Origin: Amycolatopsis sp. FBCC-B4732
GTDB taxonomy: Bacteria > Actinomycetota > Actinomycetes > Mycobacteriales > Pseudonocardiaceae
Length of the DNA stretch: 64,000 bases
NCBI RefSeq assembly: GCF_023008405.1
Contig: NZ_CP095376.1
Span: 5,863,501 to 5,927,500, forward strand
Reading direction: 5' to 3'
The position numbers and the translations under genes were made by a program. The notes below the pieces were generated by a model. That model had not been told where the DNA came from. It made no database searches and saw only the letters and a program-made list of their open reading frames with translations. Shown piece by piece: positions 27,373-36,664 of the stretch (the first letter of the stretch is position 1; every line of letters starts with the position of its first letter).

Positions 27373-27792
27373 TCAGTCGTGCGAAGGGCCCGTGTGGTAC
27401 TCGAACACCAGCCCGCCGATGGTGATGAGCAGCGCGACGAGCGCGATCACCAGCAGCCAGATGTGGAAGAACGCCAGCGCCAGCGCCGCGAGGGCCGCCG
27501 TGGCCGCCATCGCGACCGGCCAGTAGCTGCCCGGGCTGAAGAAGCCCAGCTCGCCGGCACCGTCGCTGATCTCGGCGTCTTCGCGGTCTTCCGGCCGCGG
27601 CTCGATGCGGCGGGCGACGAACTGCATGTAGCTGCCCGCGAGGAACGCCAGGCCGCCGGTCAGGAACAGCGAGACGATGCCCACCGGCTCCGGGCCGTGG
27701 GTCGCGGCCGCCGCGGTCCACACCCAGTACACCGCCGCCATGAACACGGCGAAGGTCGCCACGATGAAGAAGATGCGGGCTTCGGCCTTCAT
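27373..27792 (-). CDS. ctaF: Actinobacterial cytochrome c oxidase subunit IV
   Basis: 139 residues from ATG 27792 (GGAAGACCC upstream). Four membrane helices: two near the start (FFIVATFAVFMAAVYWVWTAAAATHGPEPVG and VSLFLTGGLAFLAGSYMQFVARRI) and two at the end, after EDAEISDGAGELGFFSPGSYWPVAMA. This matches CtaF, the small subunit of the actinobacterial aa3 oxidase. It follows ctaC by 31 bases in the same orientation, as in mycobacteria and streptomycetes, and is certainly co-transcribed with it. Confidence 0.95.
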   Translation of the reverse strand: MKAEARIFFIVATFAVFMAAVYWVWTAAAATHGPEPVGIVSLFLTGGLAFLAGSYMQFVARRIEPRPEDREDAEISDGAGELGFFSPGSYWPVAMAATAALAALALAFFHIWLLVIALVALLITIGGLVFEYHTGPSHD

Positions 27793-27823
27793 GGGTCTTC
27801 CCTACTCCTGTTGTCGCCGGGCG

Positions 27824-28765
27824 TCAGTTGGACGCGGTGCGGGCCGTGCGGTCGGTGTTGAACGGCTGGGTCGTGACCGCGTGCGGGGTGCACAGCTCGC
27901 CGCAGTTCATCTTCGCCAGCGCCTCGGCCGCGGTGAACGACTGACCGGTCGCCGGGTTCGTCTGCTTGCGCAGCCCGATGTACTGGTCGTACTTGTCCGC
28001 CGATAGCGCGCGGACCTCGAAGTTCATCACCGAGTGGTAGGTGCCGCACAGCTCCGCGCACCGGCCGACGAAGGAGCCCTCGCGGTCGATCTTGTTCTGG
28101 AAGGAGCTGTCCTGGTTGTTCTTCTCCGGGTTCGGCATGACGTCCCGCTTGAAGTGGAACTCCGGGACCCAGAAGGAGTGGATGACGTCGGTGGAGACCA
28201 GGTCGTACTGGATGGTCTTGCCGACCGGCAGCACCAGGAGCGGGATCTCGCCGGACGAACCGACGGTGCTCACCTGCTGGCCGTCCGCCCGCTTCGCGGA
28301 CTCGTCCTCGTACTTGAACTCCCAGTTCCACTGGAACGCCACGACCTGGACCTTGACGTCCGGGTTCGGGATCTTGTCCAGGACCTTCGACTCCGTCGTC
28401 GCGGTGAAGAAGAACAGGACGCAGACCATGATCGTCGGCACGACGACCGTGAACAGCTCGAGCGGGATGTTGTACTGGAACTGCCGGGGCAGCTCCTCCG
28501 GCTCGCCGTCGACCGTCTTCTTCTTGCGGTGGAACGTCGCGGTCCAGAAGATCAGGGCCCACACGATGACACCGACGACCAGCGCCGCGACCACGGTCCA
28601 GGTCCAGAGGTTCCGCATCTGGTTCGCCTGCTCGGTGACACCGACCGGCCAGCCGAACCGCAGGATCTCGTCGCCGGAGCAGCCCGTCGCGGTCAGCGCG
28701 ACCAGCACGGCCAGCGCGGCGACGCGCACGGTCCGCTTCCCCAGGGTGCGCTCGGGTTGTCCCAC
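27824..28765 (-). CDS. ctaC: Cytochrome c oxidase subunit II
   Basis: 313 residues from GTG 28765, which has AAAGGG nine bases upstream; a GTG at 28783 is also in frame. It is a lipoprotein: signal peptide with lipobox LTATGC. Two membrane helices (WTWTVVAALVVGVIVWALIFWTATF and LFTVVVPTIMVCVLFFFTATT) precede the cupredoxin domain. CuA ligands are seen in DVIHSFWVPEF (His) and CAELCGTYHSVM (two Cys, His, Met). The C-terminal tail (ALAKMNCGELCTPHAVTT) carries an extra cysteine pair seen in actinobacterial relatives. It receives electrons from QcrC. Confidence 0.95.
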   Translation of the reverse strand: MGQPERTLGKRTVRVAALAVLVALTATGCSGDEILRFGWPVGVTEQANQMRNLWTWTVVAALVVGVIVWALIFWTATFHRKKKTVDGEPEELPRQFQYNIPLELFTVVVPTIMVCVLFFFTATTESKVLDKIPNPDVKVQVVAFQWNWEFKYEDESAKRADGQQVSTVGSSGEIPLLVLPVGKTIQYDLVSTDVIHSFWVPEFHFKRDVMPNPEKNNQDSSFQNKIDREGSFVGRCAELCGTYHSVMNFEVRALSADKYDQYIGLRKQTNPATGQSFTAAEALAKMNCGELCTPHAVTTQPFNTDRTARTASN

Positions 28766-28950
28766 TGCGCCTCGCCCTTTCACCCAGAGCCTCCTACGAC
28801 AGATCTTCGTGACAGGCGGAGCCTAGCCGAGTTGACCGACTCCGCTGACCAAGGGGTAACCGTCGACGCCCGTGTTACTCGCCACGGCCTGCCCGGCATA
28901 CTGGGCTCTTCCCCAGCCCGGTGAAGAACTCCGAAGGTGTGTGAGTACCC

Positions 28951-30885
28951 GTGTGCGGCCTGCTTGGACTGATCTGCGCGACCGAGACCGGCGCGGCCAA
29001 CGCGCGTGACGCCGTCGGAGCGGCCATGCGCTGCCAGCGCCACCGCGGCCCCGACGAGCAGGACACGTGGGCCGACGCGGAGGTCGTCTACGGCTTCAAC
29101 CGGCTCGCGTTCATCGACGTCGAGCACGCGCACCAGCCGCTGGTCTGGGGCCCGCCGGAGGCGCCCGGCCGGTACACGATGAACTTCAACGGCGAGATCT
29201 ACAACTACCGTGAGCTGCGCGAAGAGCTCGCCGCGCAGCACGGCGCGAAGTTCGAGACCGAAGGCGACGGCGAGGCCATCGTCGCCGGCTTCCACTACCT
29301 CGGCGCCGACTGGGTCAAGCGCCTGCGCGGCATGTTCGCCTTCATGATCTGGGACTCGCAGGAGAAGCGCGTCTTCGGCGCCCGCGACCCGTTCGGCATC
29401 AAGCCGCTGTTCTACTCGGCCGGCCCCGGCGGGGTGGCGTTCTCCAGCGAGAAGAAGAGCCTGCTGGAGCTGTCGGACGTCCTCGGCGTGGCCCAGGAGC
29501 TGGACCGGAAGGCCCTGCAGCACTACCTGGTCCTGCAGTACGTGCCCGAGCCCGAGTCGCTGCACACCGCGATCCGCCGCGTCGAGTCCGGCACGTCGTT
29601 CGAGGTGGCCCCCGGCGGTGAGGTGAAGTTCACCCGCTATTTCCACCCGCAGTTCAGCGCGAAGCCGGTGAACACGCAGGCCGAGGCCGAGGAGCTGCAC
29701 CAGCGCATCGCCGATGTGATGCGCGACTCGGTCGGCAAGCACATGATTTCGGACCCCGACGTCACCGTCGGCGCGTTCCTCTCCGGCGGCATCGACTCCA
29801 CGGCCACCGCCACGCTGGCCAAGGAGCACAACCCGAACCTGATCGCGTTCACCACCGGGTTCGAGCGCGAGGGCTACTCCGAGGTCGACGTCGCCGCCGA
29901 GTCGGCCGCCGCGATCGGCGTGAAGCACGTGGTCCGGACGGTCACGGCGGACGAGATGATGGAGGTGCTGCCGCTCATCGTCTGGTACCTCGACGACCCG
30001 GTGGCCGACCCCGCGCTGGTCCCGCTCTGGTTCATCGCCCGCGAAGCCCGCAAGCACGTCAAGGCGGTGCTCTCGGGCGAGGGCGCGGACGAGCTGTTCG
30101 GCGGCTACACGATCTACAACGAGCCGATCTCGCTGGCGCCGTTCGAGAAGATCCCGGGCGGGATGCGCAAGCTCATCGGCAAGGTGTCGACGAAGATCCC
30201 GGAAGGCACCCGCGGCAAGGACCTGCTCCGCCGCGGCGCGCTGCCGCTGGAGGACCGCTACTACGGCAACGCCCGCAACTTCCGCGACGACCAGCTGCGC
30301 AACGTCCTTCGCACGTACCAGGAAGGCGTGGGCTTCAAGGACGTCACGGCGCCCTGGTACGACGTCTCGCGCGGCTGGGACCCGGTGGCCCGCATGCAGC
30401 ACGTCGACCTCTACACGTGGCTGCGCGGCGACATCCTGGTCAAGGCCGACAAGGTGACGATGGCGAACTCGCTGGAGCTGCGGGTGCCGTTCCTCGACGC
30501 CGAGGTGTTCAAGGTCGCGGCGTCGATCCCGCTGGACCAGAAGCTCGCCCACGGCACCACGAAGTACGCGCTGCGCCAGGCACTGGCCAAGATCATCCCG
30601 GCGCACGTGCTGAACCGCCGCAAGCTCGGCTTCCCGGTCCCGATCCGGCTGTGGCTGCGCAACGAGATGTACGACTGGGCCAAGGGCATCATCAGCGACT
30701 CGCGGACCGAGGAGCTGCTGGACAAGAGGGCGATCCTGGCGCTGCTGGAGGAGCACAAGGCGGGCCAGCTCGACCGCAGCCGCCAGCTGTGGGCGCTGAT
30801 CGTCTTCATGCTGTGGCACGGCATCTTCGTCGAGCACCGCATCAAGCCCGAGGTCCCCGAGCCGGTGTACCCGGTCAAGCTCTGA
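28951..30885 (+). CDS. asnB: Asparagine synthetase (glutamine-hydrolysing)
   Basis: 644 residues from GTG 28951. Cys2 of the Ntn glutaminase domain is in place (MCGLLGLI), followed by RHRGPDEQDTW, FNGEIYNYRELR and the C-terminal synthetase domain with the PP-loop SGGIDSTATATLAKEHN and VLSGEGADELFGGYTIY. It makes asparagine from aspartate, glutamine and ATP. The position next to ctaC, divergent, equals Rv2201 in mycobacteria. Some actinobacterial AsnB homologues instead amidate cell-wall peptidoglycan or other carboxylates (AsnB/LtsA type), so the acceptor is not certain. A perfect terminator follows. Confidence 0.95.
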   Translation: MCGLLGLICATETGAANARDAVGAAMRCQRHRGPDEQDTWADAEVVYGFNRLAFIDVEHAHQPLVWGPPEAPGRYTMNFNGEIYNYRELREELAAQHGAKFETEGDGEAIVAGFHYLGADWVKRLRGMFAFMIWDSQEKRVFGARDPFGIKPLFYSAGPGGVAFSSEKKSLLELSDVLGVAQELDRKALQHYLVLQYVPEPESLHTAIRRVESGTSFEVAPGGEVKFTRYFHPQFSAKPVNTQAEAEELHQRIADVMRDSVGKHMISDPDVTVGAFLSGGIDSTATATLAKEHNPNLIAFTTGFEREGYSEVDVAAESAAAIGVKHVVRTVTADEMMEVLPLIVWYLDDPVADPALVPLWFIAREARKHVKAVLSGEGADELFGGYTIYNEPISLAPFEKIPGGMRKLIGKVSTKIPEGTRGKDLLRRGALPLEDRYYGNARNFRDDQLRNVLRTYQEGVGFKDVTAPWYDVSRGWDPVARMQHVDLYTWLRGDILVKADKVTMANSLELRVPFLDAEVFKVAASIPLDQKLAHGTTKYALRQALAKIIPAHVLNRRKLGFPVPIRLWLRNEMYDWAKGIISDSRTEELLDKRAILALLEEHKAGQLDRSRQLWALIVFMLWHGIFVEHRIKPEVPEPVYPVKL

Positions 30886-30899
30886 GCTTTCCGGCGGAG

Positions 30900-30930
30900 G
30901 AGGCCCCGCACCGGGTCGGTGCGGGGCCTC
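30900..30930. terminator. Bidirectional terminator between asnB and the PfkB kinase
   Basis: Perfect 13-bp arms (30900-30912 and 30918-30930, GAGGCCCCGCACC) with a GGGTC loop between two convergent genes. Confidence 0.88.
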
Positions 30931-30945
30931 TTCCGTTCCGGGGCC

Positions 30946-31992
<1,047 letters not shown>

Positions 31993-32086
31993 TCATGACC
32001 CATCCGGGTAGTTCGCGCGCGCCCACCCGACACTACCGGCTGGTACTCCTTCTCCAGTCGAATCGCGATCAATACCGTTACGAATC

Positions 32087-32257
32087 GTGAACGCCGTCAC
32101 CGAACCCGAGACCCTGTCCGAGCTGATCGCCGACTGCGCCCTCATCCCAGAGACGTTGCAGGCCGAGCGCCTGCCGCTGCCCCGTGCCACGGCCAAGCCG
32201 TGGCAGGTCGACGAGGCGTGCCACGCCCAGGTGGCCGAGCTCGACGCCTACGTGTAA
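32087..32257 (+). CDS. Small acidic protein of 56 residues, unknown function
   Basis: A short frame from GTG 32087 to TAA 32257. The peptide starts VNAVTEPETLSELIADCALIP, has a basic middle (RLPLPRATAKPW) and ends with an acidic helix (HAQVAELDAYV). Codons are GC-rich in third position, as in real genes here, and the frame is followed at 15 bases by a strong terminator hairpin, which supports it being a transcribed gene. No clear ribosome-binding site is seen directly upstream (leaderless start is possible). I do not recognise a family. Confidence 0.55.
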   Translation: MNAVTEPETLSELIADCALIPETLQAERLPLPRATAKPWQVDEACHAQVAELDAYV

Positions 32258-32272
32258 GCCCGCAGGAACGAA

Positions 32273-32306
32273 GAAGGCCCCGCCCTCCCCACGGAGGACG
32301 GGGCCT
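32273..32306. terminator. Bidirectional terminator between the 56-aa ORF and erpA
   Basis: AAGGCCCCG with CGGGGCCTT around an inner CCTCC/GGAGG stem and a CCAC-type loop. It serves both converging genes. Confidence 0.82.
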
Positions 32307-32320
32307 TGCTCGTGCTTCGC

Positions 32321-32698
32321 TCAGTGGAACGAGTCGCCGCAGGCGCAGGAGCCGGTCGCGTTCGGGTTGTCGATCGTGAAGCCCTGCTTCTCGATCGTGT
32401 CCACGAAGTCGATGACGGCTTCCGACACGTACGGGGCGCTCATCCGGTCCACGGCGACCTGGAGGCCGTCGAAGTCGCGGAACAGGTCGCCGTCGAGCTT
32501 GCGCTCGTCGAAGAACAGCTGGTAGCGCAGGCCCGCGCAGCCACCGGGCTGGACGGCGATGCGCAGGTGCATGTCGTCGCGGCCCTCCTGCTCGAGCAGG
32601 GCCTTCGCCTTGGAAGCCGCGGCGTCGGTCAGCGTGACGCCGTGGGTCTCTTCGGCGGTCTCGGCCTGCGTCGCGCCGGCGTGCTCAGCGGTCGTCAT
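32321..32698 (-). CDS. erpA: Iron-sulfur cluster insertion protein (A-type carrier)
   Basis: 125 residues from ATG 32698, with GAGGGAG 5 bases upstream. A-type carrier (HesB/IscA) fold with the three invariant cysteines: C54 in PGGCAGL and C118/C120 in CACGD near the C-terminus. These carry 2Fe-2S or 4Fe-4S clusters to apoproteins such as LipA, aconitase and respiratory enzymes. The position equals Rv2204c in mycobacteria. It could supply lipoyl synthase, also in this window. It is divergent from the DUF3043 gene; the intervening region is 146 bp. Confidence 0.93.
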   Translation of the reverse strand: MTTAEHAGATQAETAEETHGVTLTDAAASKAKALLEQEGRDDMHLRIAVQPGGCAGLRYQLFFDERKLDGDLFRDFDGLQVAVDRMSAPYVSEAVIDFVDTIEKQGFTIDNPNATGSCACGDSFH

Positions 32699-32844
32699 GG
32701 CACTCCCTCTAAGTTCGAACTCACTGCGGATACTCCTCGTGCTGACGTCTTCAACACCCGGAGCGTCCGATCTGTTCCCCCACCATGGTCGCACATCGAT
32801 CGACCTGGTGAACGGCGGCGTGACGCCTGCAATACCCTGGTGAG

Positions 32845-33492
32845 GTGAGGTTCCTGCGCCGAAGCACCACAGACACCGCCGCCGACGAGCCGGAGTCGGC
32901 GGACGCCGTCGACGTCGCGGGCAAGTCGTTCACGCCCGGTAAGGGCAAGGCCACGCCCAAGCGTCGAGACGCGGAGGCGAAGAAGCGCGGCCCGGTGGCG
33001 CCACCGCCGACCACCATGCGTGAGGCGATGAAGCGCAACAAGGAACTGCGCAAGTCGAACCCGCAGACGAAGGACGACCGCCGCGCCGCCGCCAAGCTCC
33101 GCCGCGACCGCATGATGGCGGGCGACGACAAGTACCTGCTCCCGCGCGACCGCGGGCCGGTCAAGGCGTACGTCCGCGACCTGGTCGACACCAGGCGCAA
33201 CCTGCTGGGCCTGTTCATGCCGCTGGCGATCGTGGTGTTCCTGGCCCTGCTGGTGCCGCTGCCCCAGGTCCAGTCGTACATCACGCTGCTGTGCACGGCG
33301 ATGCTGCTGGTGATGGCGATCGAGGGCTTCGTCAACGGCCGCAAGATCGCGAAGCTGGTGCGGGAGAAGTTCCCGAAGGAGACGGTCAACGGCCGTTCGA
33401 TCGGCTGGTACGCGTTCGTCCGGGCTTCCCAGATCCGGCGCCTGCGGGTGCCCAAGCCGCGGCTGAAGCCGGGGGACGCGATCCCGAACTGA
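32845..33492 (+). CDS. DUF3043 membrane protein (Rv2206 family)
   Basis: 215 residues from GTG 32845. The N-terminal half is highly basic and disordered (GKGKATPKRRDAEAKKRG, KRNKELRKSNPQTKDDRRAAAKLRRDR), followed by a conserved stretch DRGPVKAYVRDLVDTRRNL and two adjacent membrane helices (LFMPLAIVVFLALLVPLPQV and ITLLCTAMLLVMAIEGF). The C-terminus is basic again. This matches DUF3043 and Rv2206, found at the same place in mycobacteria; function unknown. The glycerate kinase gene present between erpA and this gene in mycobacteria is missing here. Confidence 0.9.
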   Translation: MRFLRRSTTDTAADEPESADAVDVAGKSFTPGKGKATPKRRDAEAKKRGPVAPPPTTMREAMKRNKELRKSNPQTKDDRRAAAKLRRDRMMAGDDKYLLPRDRGPVKAYVRDLVDTRRNLLGLFMPLAIVVFLALLVPLPQVQSYITLLCTAMLLVMAIEGFVNGRKIAKLVREKFPKETVNGRSIGWYAFVRASQIRRLRVPKPRLKPGDAIPN

Positions 33493-33503
33493 GCAGGCGT
33501 CGA

Positions 33504-33536
33504 GAAGCCGGGTGGAGCGAGCCTCCACCCGGCTTC
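33504..33536 (+). terminator. Terminator after the DUF3043 gene
   Basis: Perfect 14-bp arms (33504-33517 and 33523-33536, GAAGCCGGGTGGAG) with a 5-nt loop, followed by TTGC, 11 bases past the stop. Confidence 0.88.
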
Positions 33537-33596
33537 TTGCTGTACACGACCGCTCCGAGGCTCGCGGGAACCGACGGATCCGCTGCCAAGAAGGCC

Positions 33597-33646
33597 ATGA
33601 ACGACCTGTTCACCTCGCCAGGCGTCATGAACGACTCGTTCATGAC
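33597..33646. repeat. GAACGACC-family hairpin with a perfect 23-bp palindrome
   Basis: ATGAACGACCTGTTCAC is followed by GTCATGAACGA C TCGTTCATGAC (33624-33646), a perfect inverted repeat with 11-bp arms and one central base. It belongs to the dispersed family also at 0.2, 11.85 and 12.08 kb. The rest of 33537-33747 holds the aldo/keto reductase promoter region and no gene. Confidence 0.78.
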
Positions 33647-33747
33647 GTCCACGACCCGGCCCGCACGTAGTCGCCAGGGAGCGGACGAGGCTGGAGTCAC
33701 TCCAGGGTCGTTAGCAAAGCAAACGATTACCGCCTAAGCTCGGCACC

Positions 33748-34737
33748 ATGGAGTTTCGTCGTCTCGGCCGCAGCGGCCTCAACGTCAGTGAGATCTCGTA
33801 CGGGAACTGGCTCACCCACGGTTCCCAGGTCGAGGAAGACCAGGCCCACGCCTGCATCAAGGCCGCGCTCGACGCCGGCATCACCACCTTCGACACCGCC
33901 GACGTCTACGCCAACACCGCCGCCGAATCGGTGCTCGGCCGCGGTCTCAAGGGGCAGCGGCGGGAAAGCCTGGAGATCTTCACCAAGGTCTTCTGGCCCA
34001 CCGGTCCCAAGGGCCCCAACGACAAGGGCCTGTCCCGCAAGCACATCATGGAGTCGGCGAACGCGTCCCTGCAGCGGCTGGGCACCGACTACGTCGACCT
34101 CTACCAGGCGCACCGCTTCGACCGGACCGTCCCGCTCGAAGAGACCATGCTCGCCTTCGCCGACCTCGTCCGCCAGGGCAAGGTGCTCTACGTCGGCGTC
34201 TCCGAGTGGACCGCCGAGCAGATCAGCCGCGGTGCCGCCCTCGCGCGCGAGCTGAAGATCCCCTTCGTCTCCAACCAGCCGCAGTACAACATGCTCTGGC
34301 GCGTCATCGAAGACCAGGTCATCCCCGCCTCCGAGCGCGAAGGCCTCAGCCAGATCGTCTGGTCACCGATCGCGCAGGGCGTCCTGACCGGCAAGTACAA
34401 GCCCGGCGCCGACTACCCCGCCGGCTCGCGGGCCACCGACGAGAAGGGCGGCGCCAACATGGTCGCCCGCTTCCTCGACGAGAACGTCCTCAAGCGCGTG
34501 GCCGAGCTCGAGCCGCTCGCGAAGCAGGCCGACCTGTCCCTCGCGCAGCTCGCCGTCGCGTGGGTGCTGCAGAACCCGAACGTCGCCTCGGCGATCATCG
34601 GGGCTTCGCGGCCGGAGCAGGTGCACGAGAACGTCAAGGCCGCGGGCAAGAAGCTCGACGCCGACCTGCTGAGCGCCATCGACGACGTCCTCGGCGACGT
34701 CGTCGAGCGCGACGCGAGCCTGACGAAGAGCCCCTAG
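33748..34737 (+). CDS. Aldo/keto reductase, Kv-beta-like
   Basis: 329 residues from ATG 33748. TIM-barrel AKR with catalytic residues in sequence: D and Y in TFDTADVYANTAAE, the lysine in EIFTKVFWPT and the histidine in LYQAHRFD; the NADPH-binding C-terminal motif AIIGASRPEQVHEN is present. The N-terminus MEFRRLGRSGLNVSEISYGNW and the WRVIEDQVIP region resemble voltage-gated K+ channel beta-subunit-like AKRs. It reduces aldehydes with NADPH; the physiological substrate is unknown. The stop overlaps that of the convergent 70-aa ORF by four bases. Confidence 0.92.
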   Translation: MEFRRLGRSGLNVSEISYGNWLTHGSQVEEDQAHACIKAALDAGITTFDTADVYANTAAESVLGRGLKGQRRESLEIFTKVFWPTGPKGPNDKGLSRKHIMESANASLQRLGTDYVDLYQAHRFDRTVPLEETMLAFADLVRQGKVLYVGVSEWTAEQISRGAALARELKIPFVSNQPQYNMLWRVIEDQVIPASEREGLSQIVWSPIAQGVLTGKYKPGADYPAGSRATDEKGGANMVARFLDENVLKRVAELEPLAKQADLSLAQLAVAWVLQNPNVASAIIGASRPEQVHENVKAAGKKLDADLLSAIDDVLGDVVERDASLTKSP

Positions 34738-34946
34738 TCCTGGTTGATCCGGCCCTGGATCGGCACCCCGAGGTCGAACGCGTCCTCGGGGGCCATCCGG
34801 GGCTCCAGGCCGAACCCGCGCAGGAGGCGGCTGGCGCCCGCCAGCCGGTCGCCGCCTCGCCCGGGCACCCGCGACGGCGCGACGCCGTGCGAGACCAGCA
34901 GCGTCTCGACCTCGTCGATCAGCCGGTACGGGTCGAACTCACCCAC
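34734..34946 (-). CDS. Short conserved-type protein downstream of purC, unknown
   Basis: 70 residues from GTG 34946, overlapping the last 8 bases of purC in another frame. The peptide (DPYRLIDEVETLLVSHGVAPSRV and GASRLLRGFGLEPRM) looks helical and contains a basic, Gly-rich middle. Overlap with purC and equal orientation suggest translational coupling; the stop overlaps the convergent reductase gene. No motif recognised. A real gene is likely from the tight packing, but it could be a chance frame. Confidence 0.5.
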   Translation of the reverse strand: MGEFDPYRLIDEVETLLVSHGVAPSRVPGRGGDRLAGASRLLRGFGLEPRMAPEDAFDLGVPIQGRINQD

Positions 34947-35781
34947 GAGCCCAGGTCTTCCCGGTGATCCGCTCGTAGACCTCGGTGTAGCGCTGCCGCG
35001 TCTGCTCGACGATCTCCGCCGGGATCTCCGGCCCGGGGTCGGTCTGGTCCCAGCCCGTCGTCATCGACCAGTCGCGCACGAACTGCTTGTCGAACGCGTG
35101 CTGCGGGCGGCCCGGCTCCCACTCGTCGGCGGGCCAGAACCGCGAGGAGTCCGACGTCAGGACCTCGTCGCCGAGGGTCAGCGTGCCGTCGGCGTCGAAG
35201 CCGAACTCCAGCTTCGTGTCGGCGATGATGACGCCGTGGGCGGCGGCGTGCTCCGCGCCCTTCGTGTAGATCTCCAGCGTCAGCTCGCGAAGCCGCTTCG
35301 CGGTGTCCTCGCCGATGTCGTTCAAAACCTCGTCGAAGGTCATGAATTCGTCGTGCCCGGTGTCGGACTCCTTGGTCGTCGGCGTGAAGATCGGCTCCGG
35401 CAGCTTGTCGCCCTCGACCAGGCCCGGCGGCAGCGCGACGCCCGAGATCTTGCCGTCGCGCCGGTATTCCCGCAGGCCCAGGCCCGCGAGGTAACCGCGG
35501 GCGATGCACTCGACCTTGACCATCTTCAGCGGCTTGCAGCGCATCGCGCGTCCGGCGAACTCCGCCGGCACGTCGGTGGTGGACACGACGTGGTTCGGCA
35601 CGATCGCGGCCATCTTGTCGAACCACCACGCGGAGAGCTGGTTGAGCAGCTTGCCCTTGTCCGGGATCAGCGTCGGCAGCGCCACGTCGTAGACCGAGAC
35701 CCGGTCGGACGCGACCAGCAGGATGTCCCCGCCGTCGAGCTCGTACAGGTCGCGGACCTTGCCCGCGTGGATCTTCTTCAT
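34939..35781 (-). CDS. purC: Phosphoribosylaminoimidazole-succinocarboxamide (SAICAR) synthase
   Basis: 280 residues from ATG 35781, which overlaps the GntR stop as ATGA. Signatures are KIHAGKVRDLYEL with its ATP-loop, LLVASDRVSVYDVALPTLIPDKGKLLNQLSAWWF, and IFTPTTKESDTGHDEFMTFDE. It joins CAIR and aspartate in purine synthesis. The preceding regulator gene is coupled to it and may sense a purine or related ligand. The N-terminal SSDRVSVYD variant is normal for actinobacterial PurC (about 290-300 residues). Confidence 0.94.
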   Translation of the reverse strand: MKKIHAGKVRDLYELDGGDILLVASDRVSVYDVALPTLIPDKGKLLNQLSAWWFDKMAAIVPNHVVSTTDVPAEFAGRAMRCKPLKMVKVECIARGYLAGLGLREYRRDGKISGVALPPGLVEGDKLPEPIFTPTTKESDTGHDEFMTFDEVLNDIGEDTAKRLRELTLEIYTKGAEHAAAHGVIIADTKLEFGFDADGTLTLGDEVLTSDSSRFWPADEWEPGRPQHAFDKQFVRDWSMTTGWDQTDPGPEIPAEIVEQTRQRYTEVYERITGKTWARG

Positions 35782-36527
35782 TCGCCGTCCTCAGTCGTGT
35801 ACTCGTAGAAAACCCAGTGGTCGGGCAAGGCGGCGGACTCACCGTACTCGACGACCGTCCCGTCGGCCGCCAGGAAGGTGCTCCGGCCGAGCAGCACCGC
35901 CGCCCCTTCGGGCAGCCCCAGTTCGCGGGCTTCCTCGCCGCTCGCCTGGCCCGCCGCGTGCCGTTCCTGCGTCGTCACGATCCTGGTGCCCAGCCGCGCG
36001 GCCGCGTAGGCGGAGGTGCCCTCGACGATCCGCTCGGCGACCAGCAGCGCCGGCGCCTTGGCCGACAGCGTGCCGTCGAACCACGACGTCGACGTCGACA
36101 GCGGCCGCGAATCCGGCCCGTACGTGGTGCGCTGCCGCCGGACCGCCGGGGCGCCCTCTTCCAGGCCCAGCGCGGCGGCGGCGCGCTCGGACGCGGGCTC
36201 GAGCCCGGCCGCGCGGATCACCGCGTAGTGGCCGGGCGGGTAGATCCGCCCGGTGCGCCCGGCGGCGGCCGAGCGGTCGCGGGCCGTGCGGTGCAGGCCG
36301 CCGCGGTCGACGACCGTGCCGACCCCGCGCACGGGCCGCACCAGGCCCTGCGAACGCAGGGTGGCGAGCACCTTGGTGGCCGTCGCCATGGCGACGGCCC
36401 ACGTGCGCGCGATTTCGCGGGCGGACGGCACGGCGTCGCCCTCCTGCAGCCGGCCGGACAGGATGTCGTCACGGATCCGGCCCGCGATCTGCAGGTACGG
36501 CGGCTCTGGACGGTCGAGGGTGGGCAC
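35778..36527 (-). CDS. GntR-family regulator with UTRA effector domain (HutC subfamily)
   Basis: 249 residues from GTG 36527 (GAGGAG upstream). The N-terminal about 70 residues are a winged helix (PPYLQIAGRIRDDILSGRLQEGDAVPSAREIARTWAVAMATATKVLATLRSQGLV), followed by a UTRA domain (about 90-245) with RRQRTTYGPDSRPLSTSTSWFDG. Members bind small effectors such as sugars or amino acids and repress neighbouring genes. The start codon is preceded by a cluster of CTAGTAC-containing palindromes, likely self-operators. It is co-transcribed with purC by overlap, but purC is a housekeeping gene, so the ligand could be a purine intermediate; this is inference. Confidence 0.88.
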   Translation of the reverse strand: MPTLDRPEPPYLQIAGRIRDDILSGRLQEGDAVPSAREIARTWAVAMATATKVLATLRSQGLVRPVRGVGTVVDRGGLHRTARDRSAAAGRTGRIYPPGHYAVIRAAGLEPASERAAAALGLEEGAPAVRRQRTTYGPDSRPLSTSTSWFDGTLSAKAPALLVAERIVEGTSAYAAARLGTRIVTTQERHAAGQASGEEARELGLPEGAAVLLGRSTFLAADGTVVEYGESAALPDHWVFYEYTTEDGE

Positions 36528-36556
36528 GGCAGCTCCTCACGGGGACTAACGCACAA

Positions 36557-36647
36557 GTGTTCTAGCACGCCAGGGTGTCGGAGACAAAGCCCTGATCAGA
36601 ACCACCCAGGTGTACTAGTACACGCGCTGGACTGCGCTCTAGTACGC
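36557..36647. promoter_or_regulatory. Cluster of three CTAG-centred operator-like sites
   Basis: GTGTTCTAGCAC (36557-36568), the perfect 14-bp palindrome GTGTACTAGTACAC (36610-36623) and GCGCTCTAGTACGC (36634-36647) lie in the 137-bp region between the GntR gene and the divergent 147-aa gene. CTAG is rare in high-GC genomes, so three copies in 90 bp are very unlikely by chance. They are the likely binding sites of the adjacent GntR regulator. Confidence 0.75.
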
Positions 36648-36664
36648 AAGTTACCCTCGAAAGT

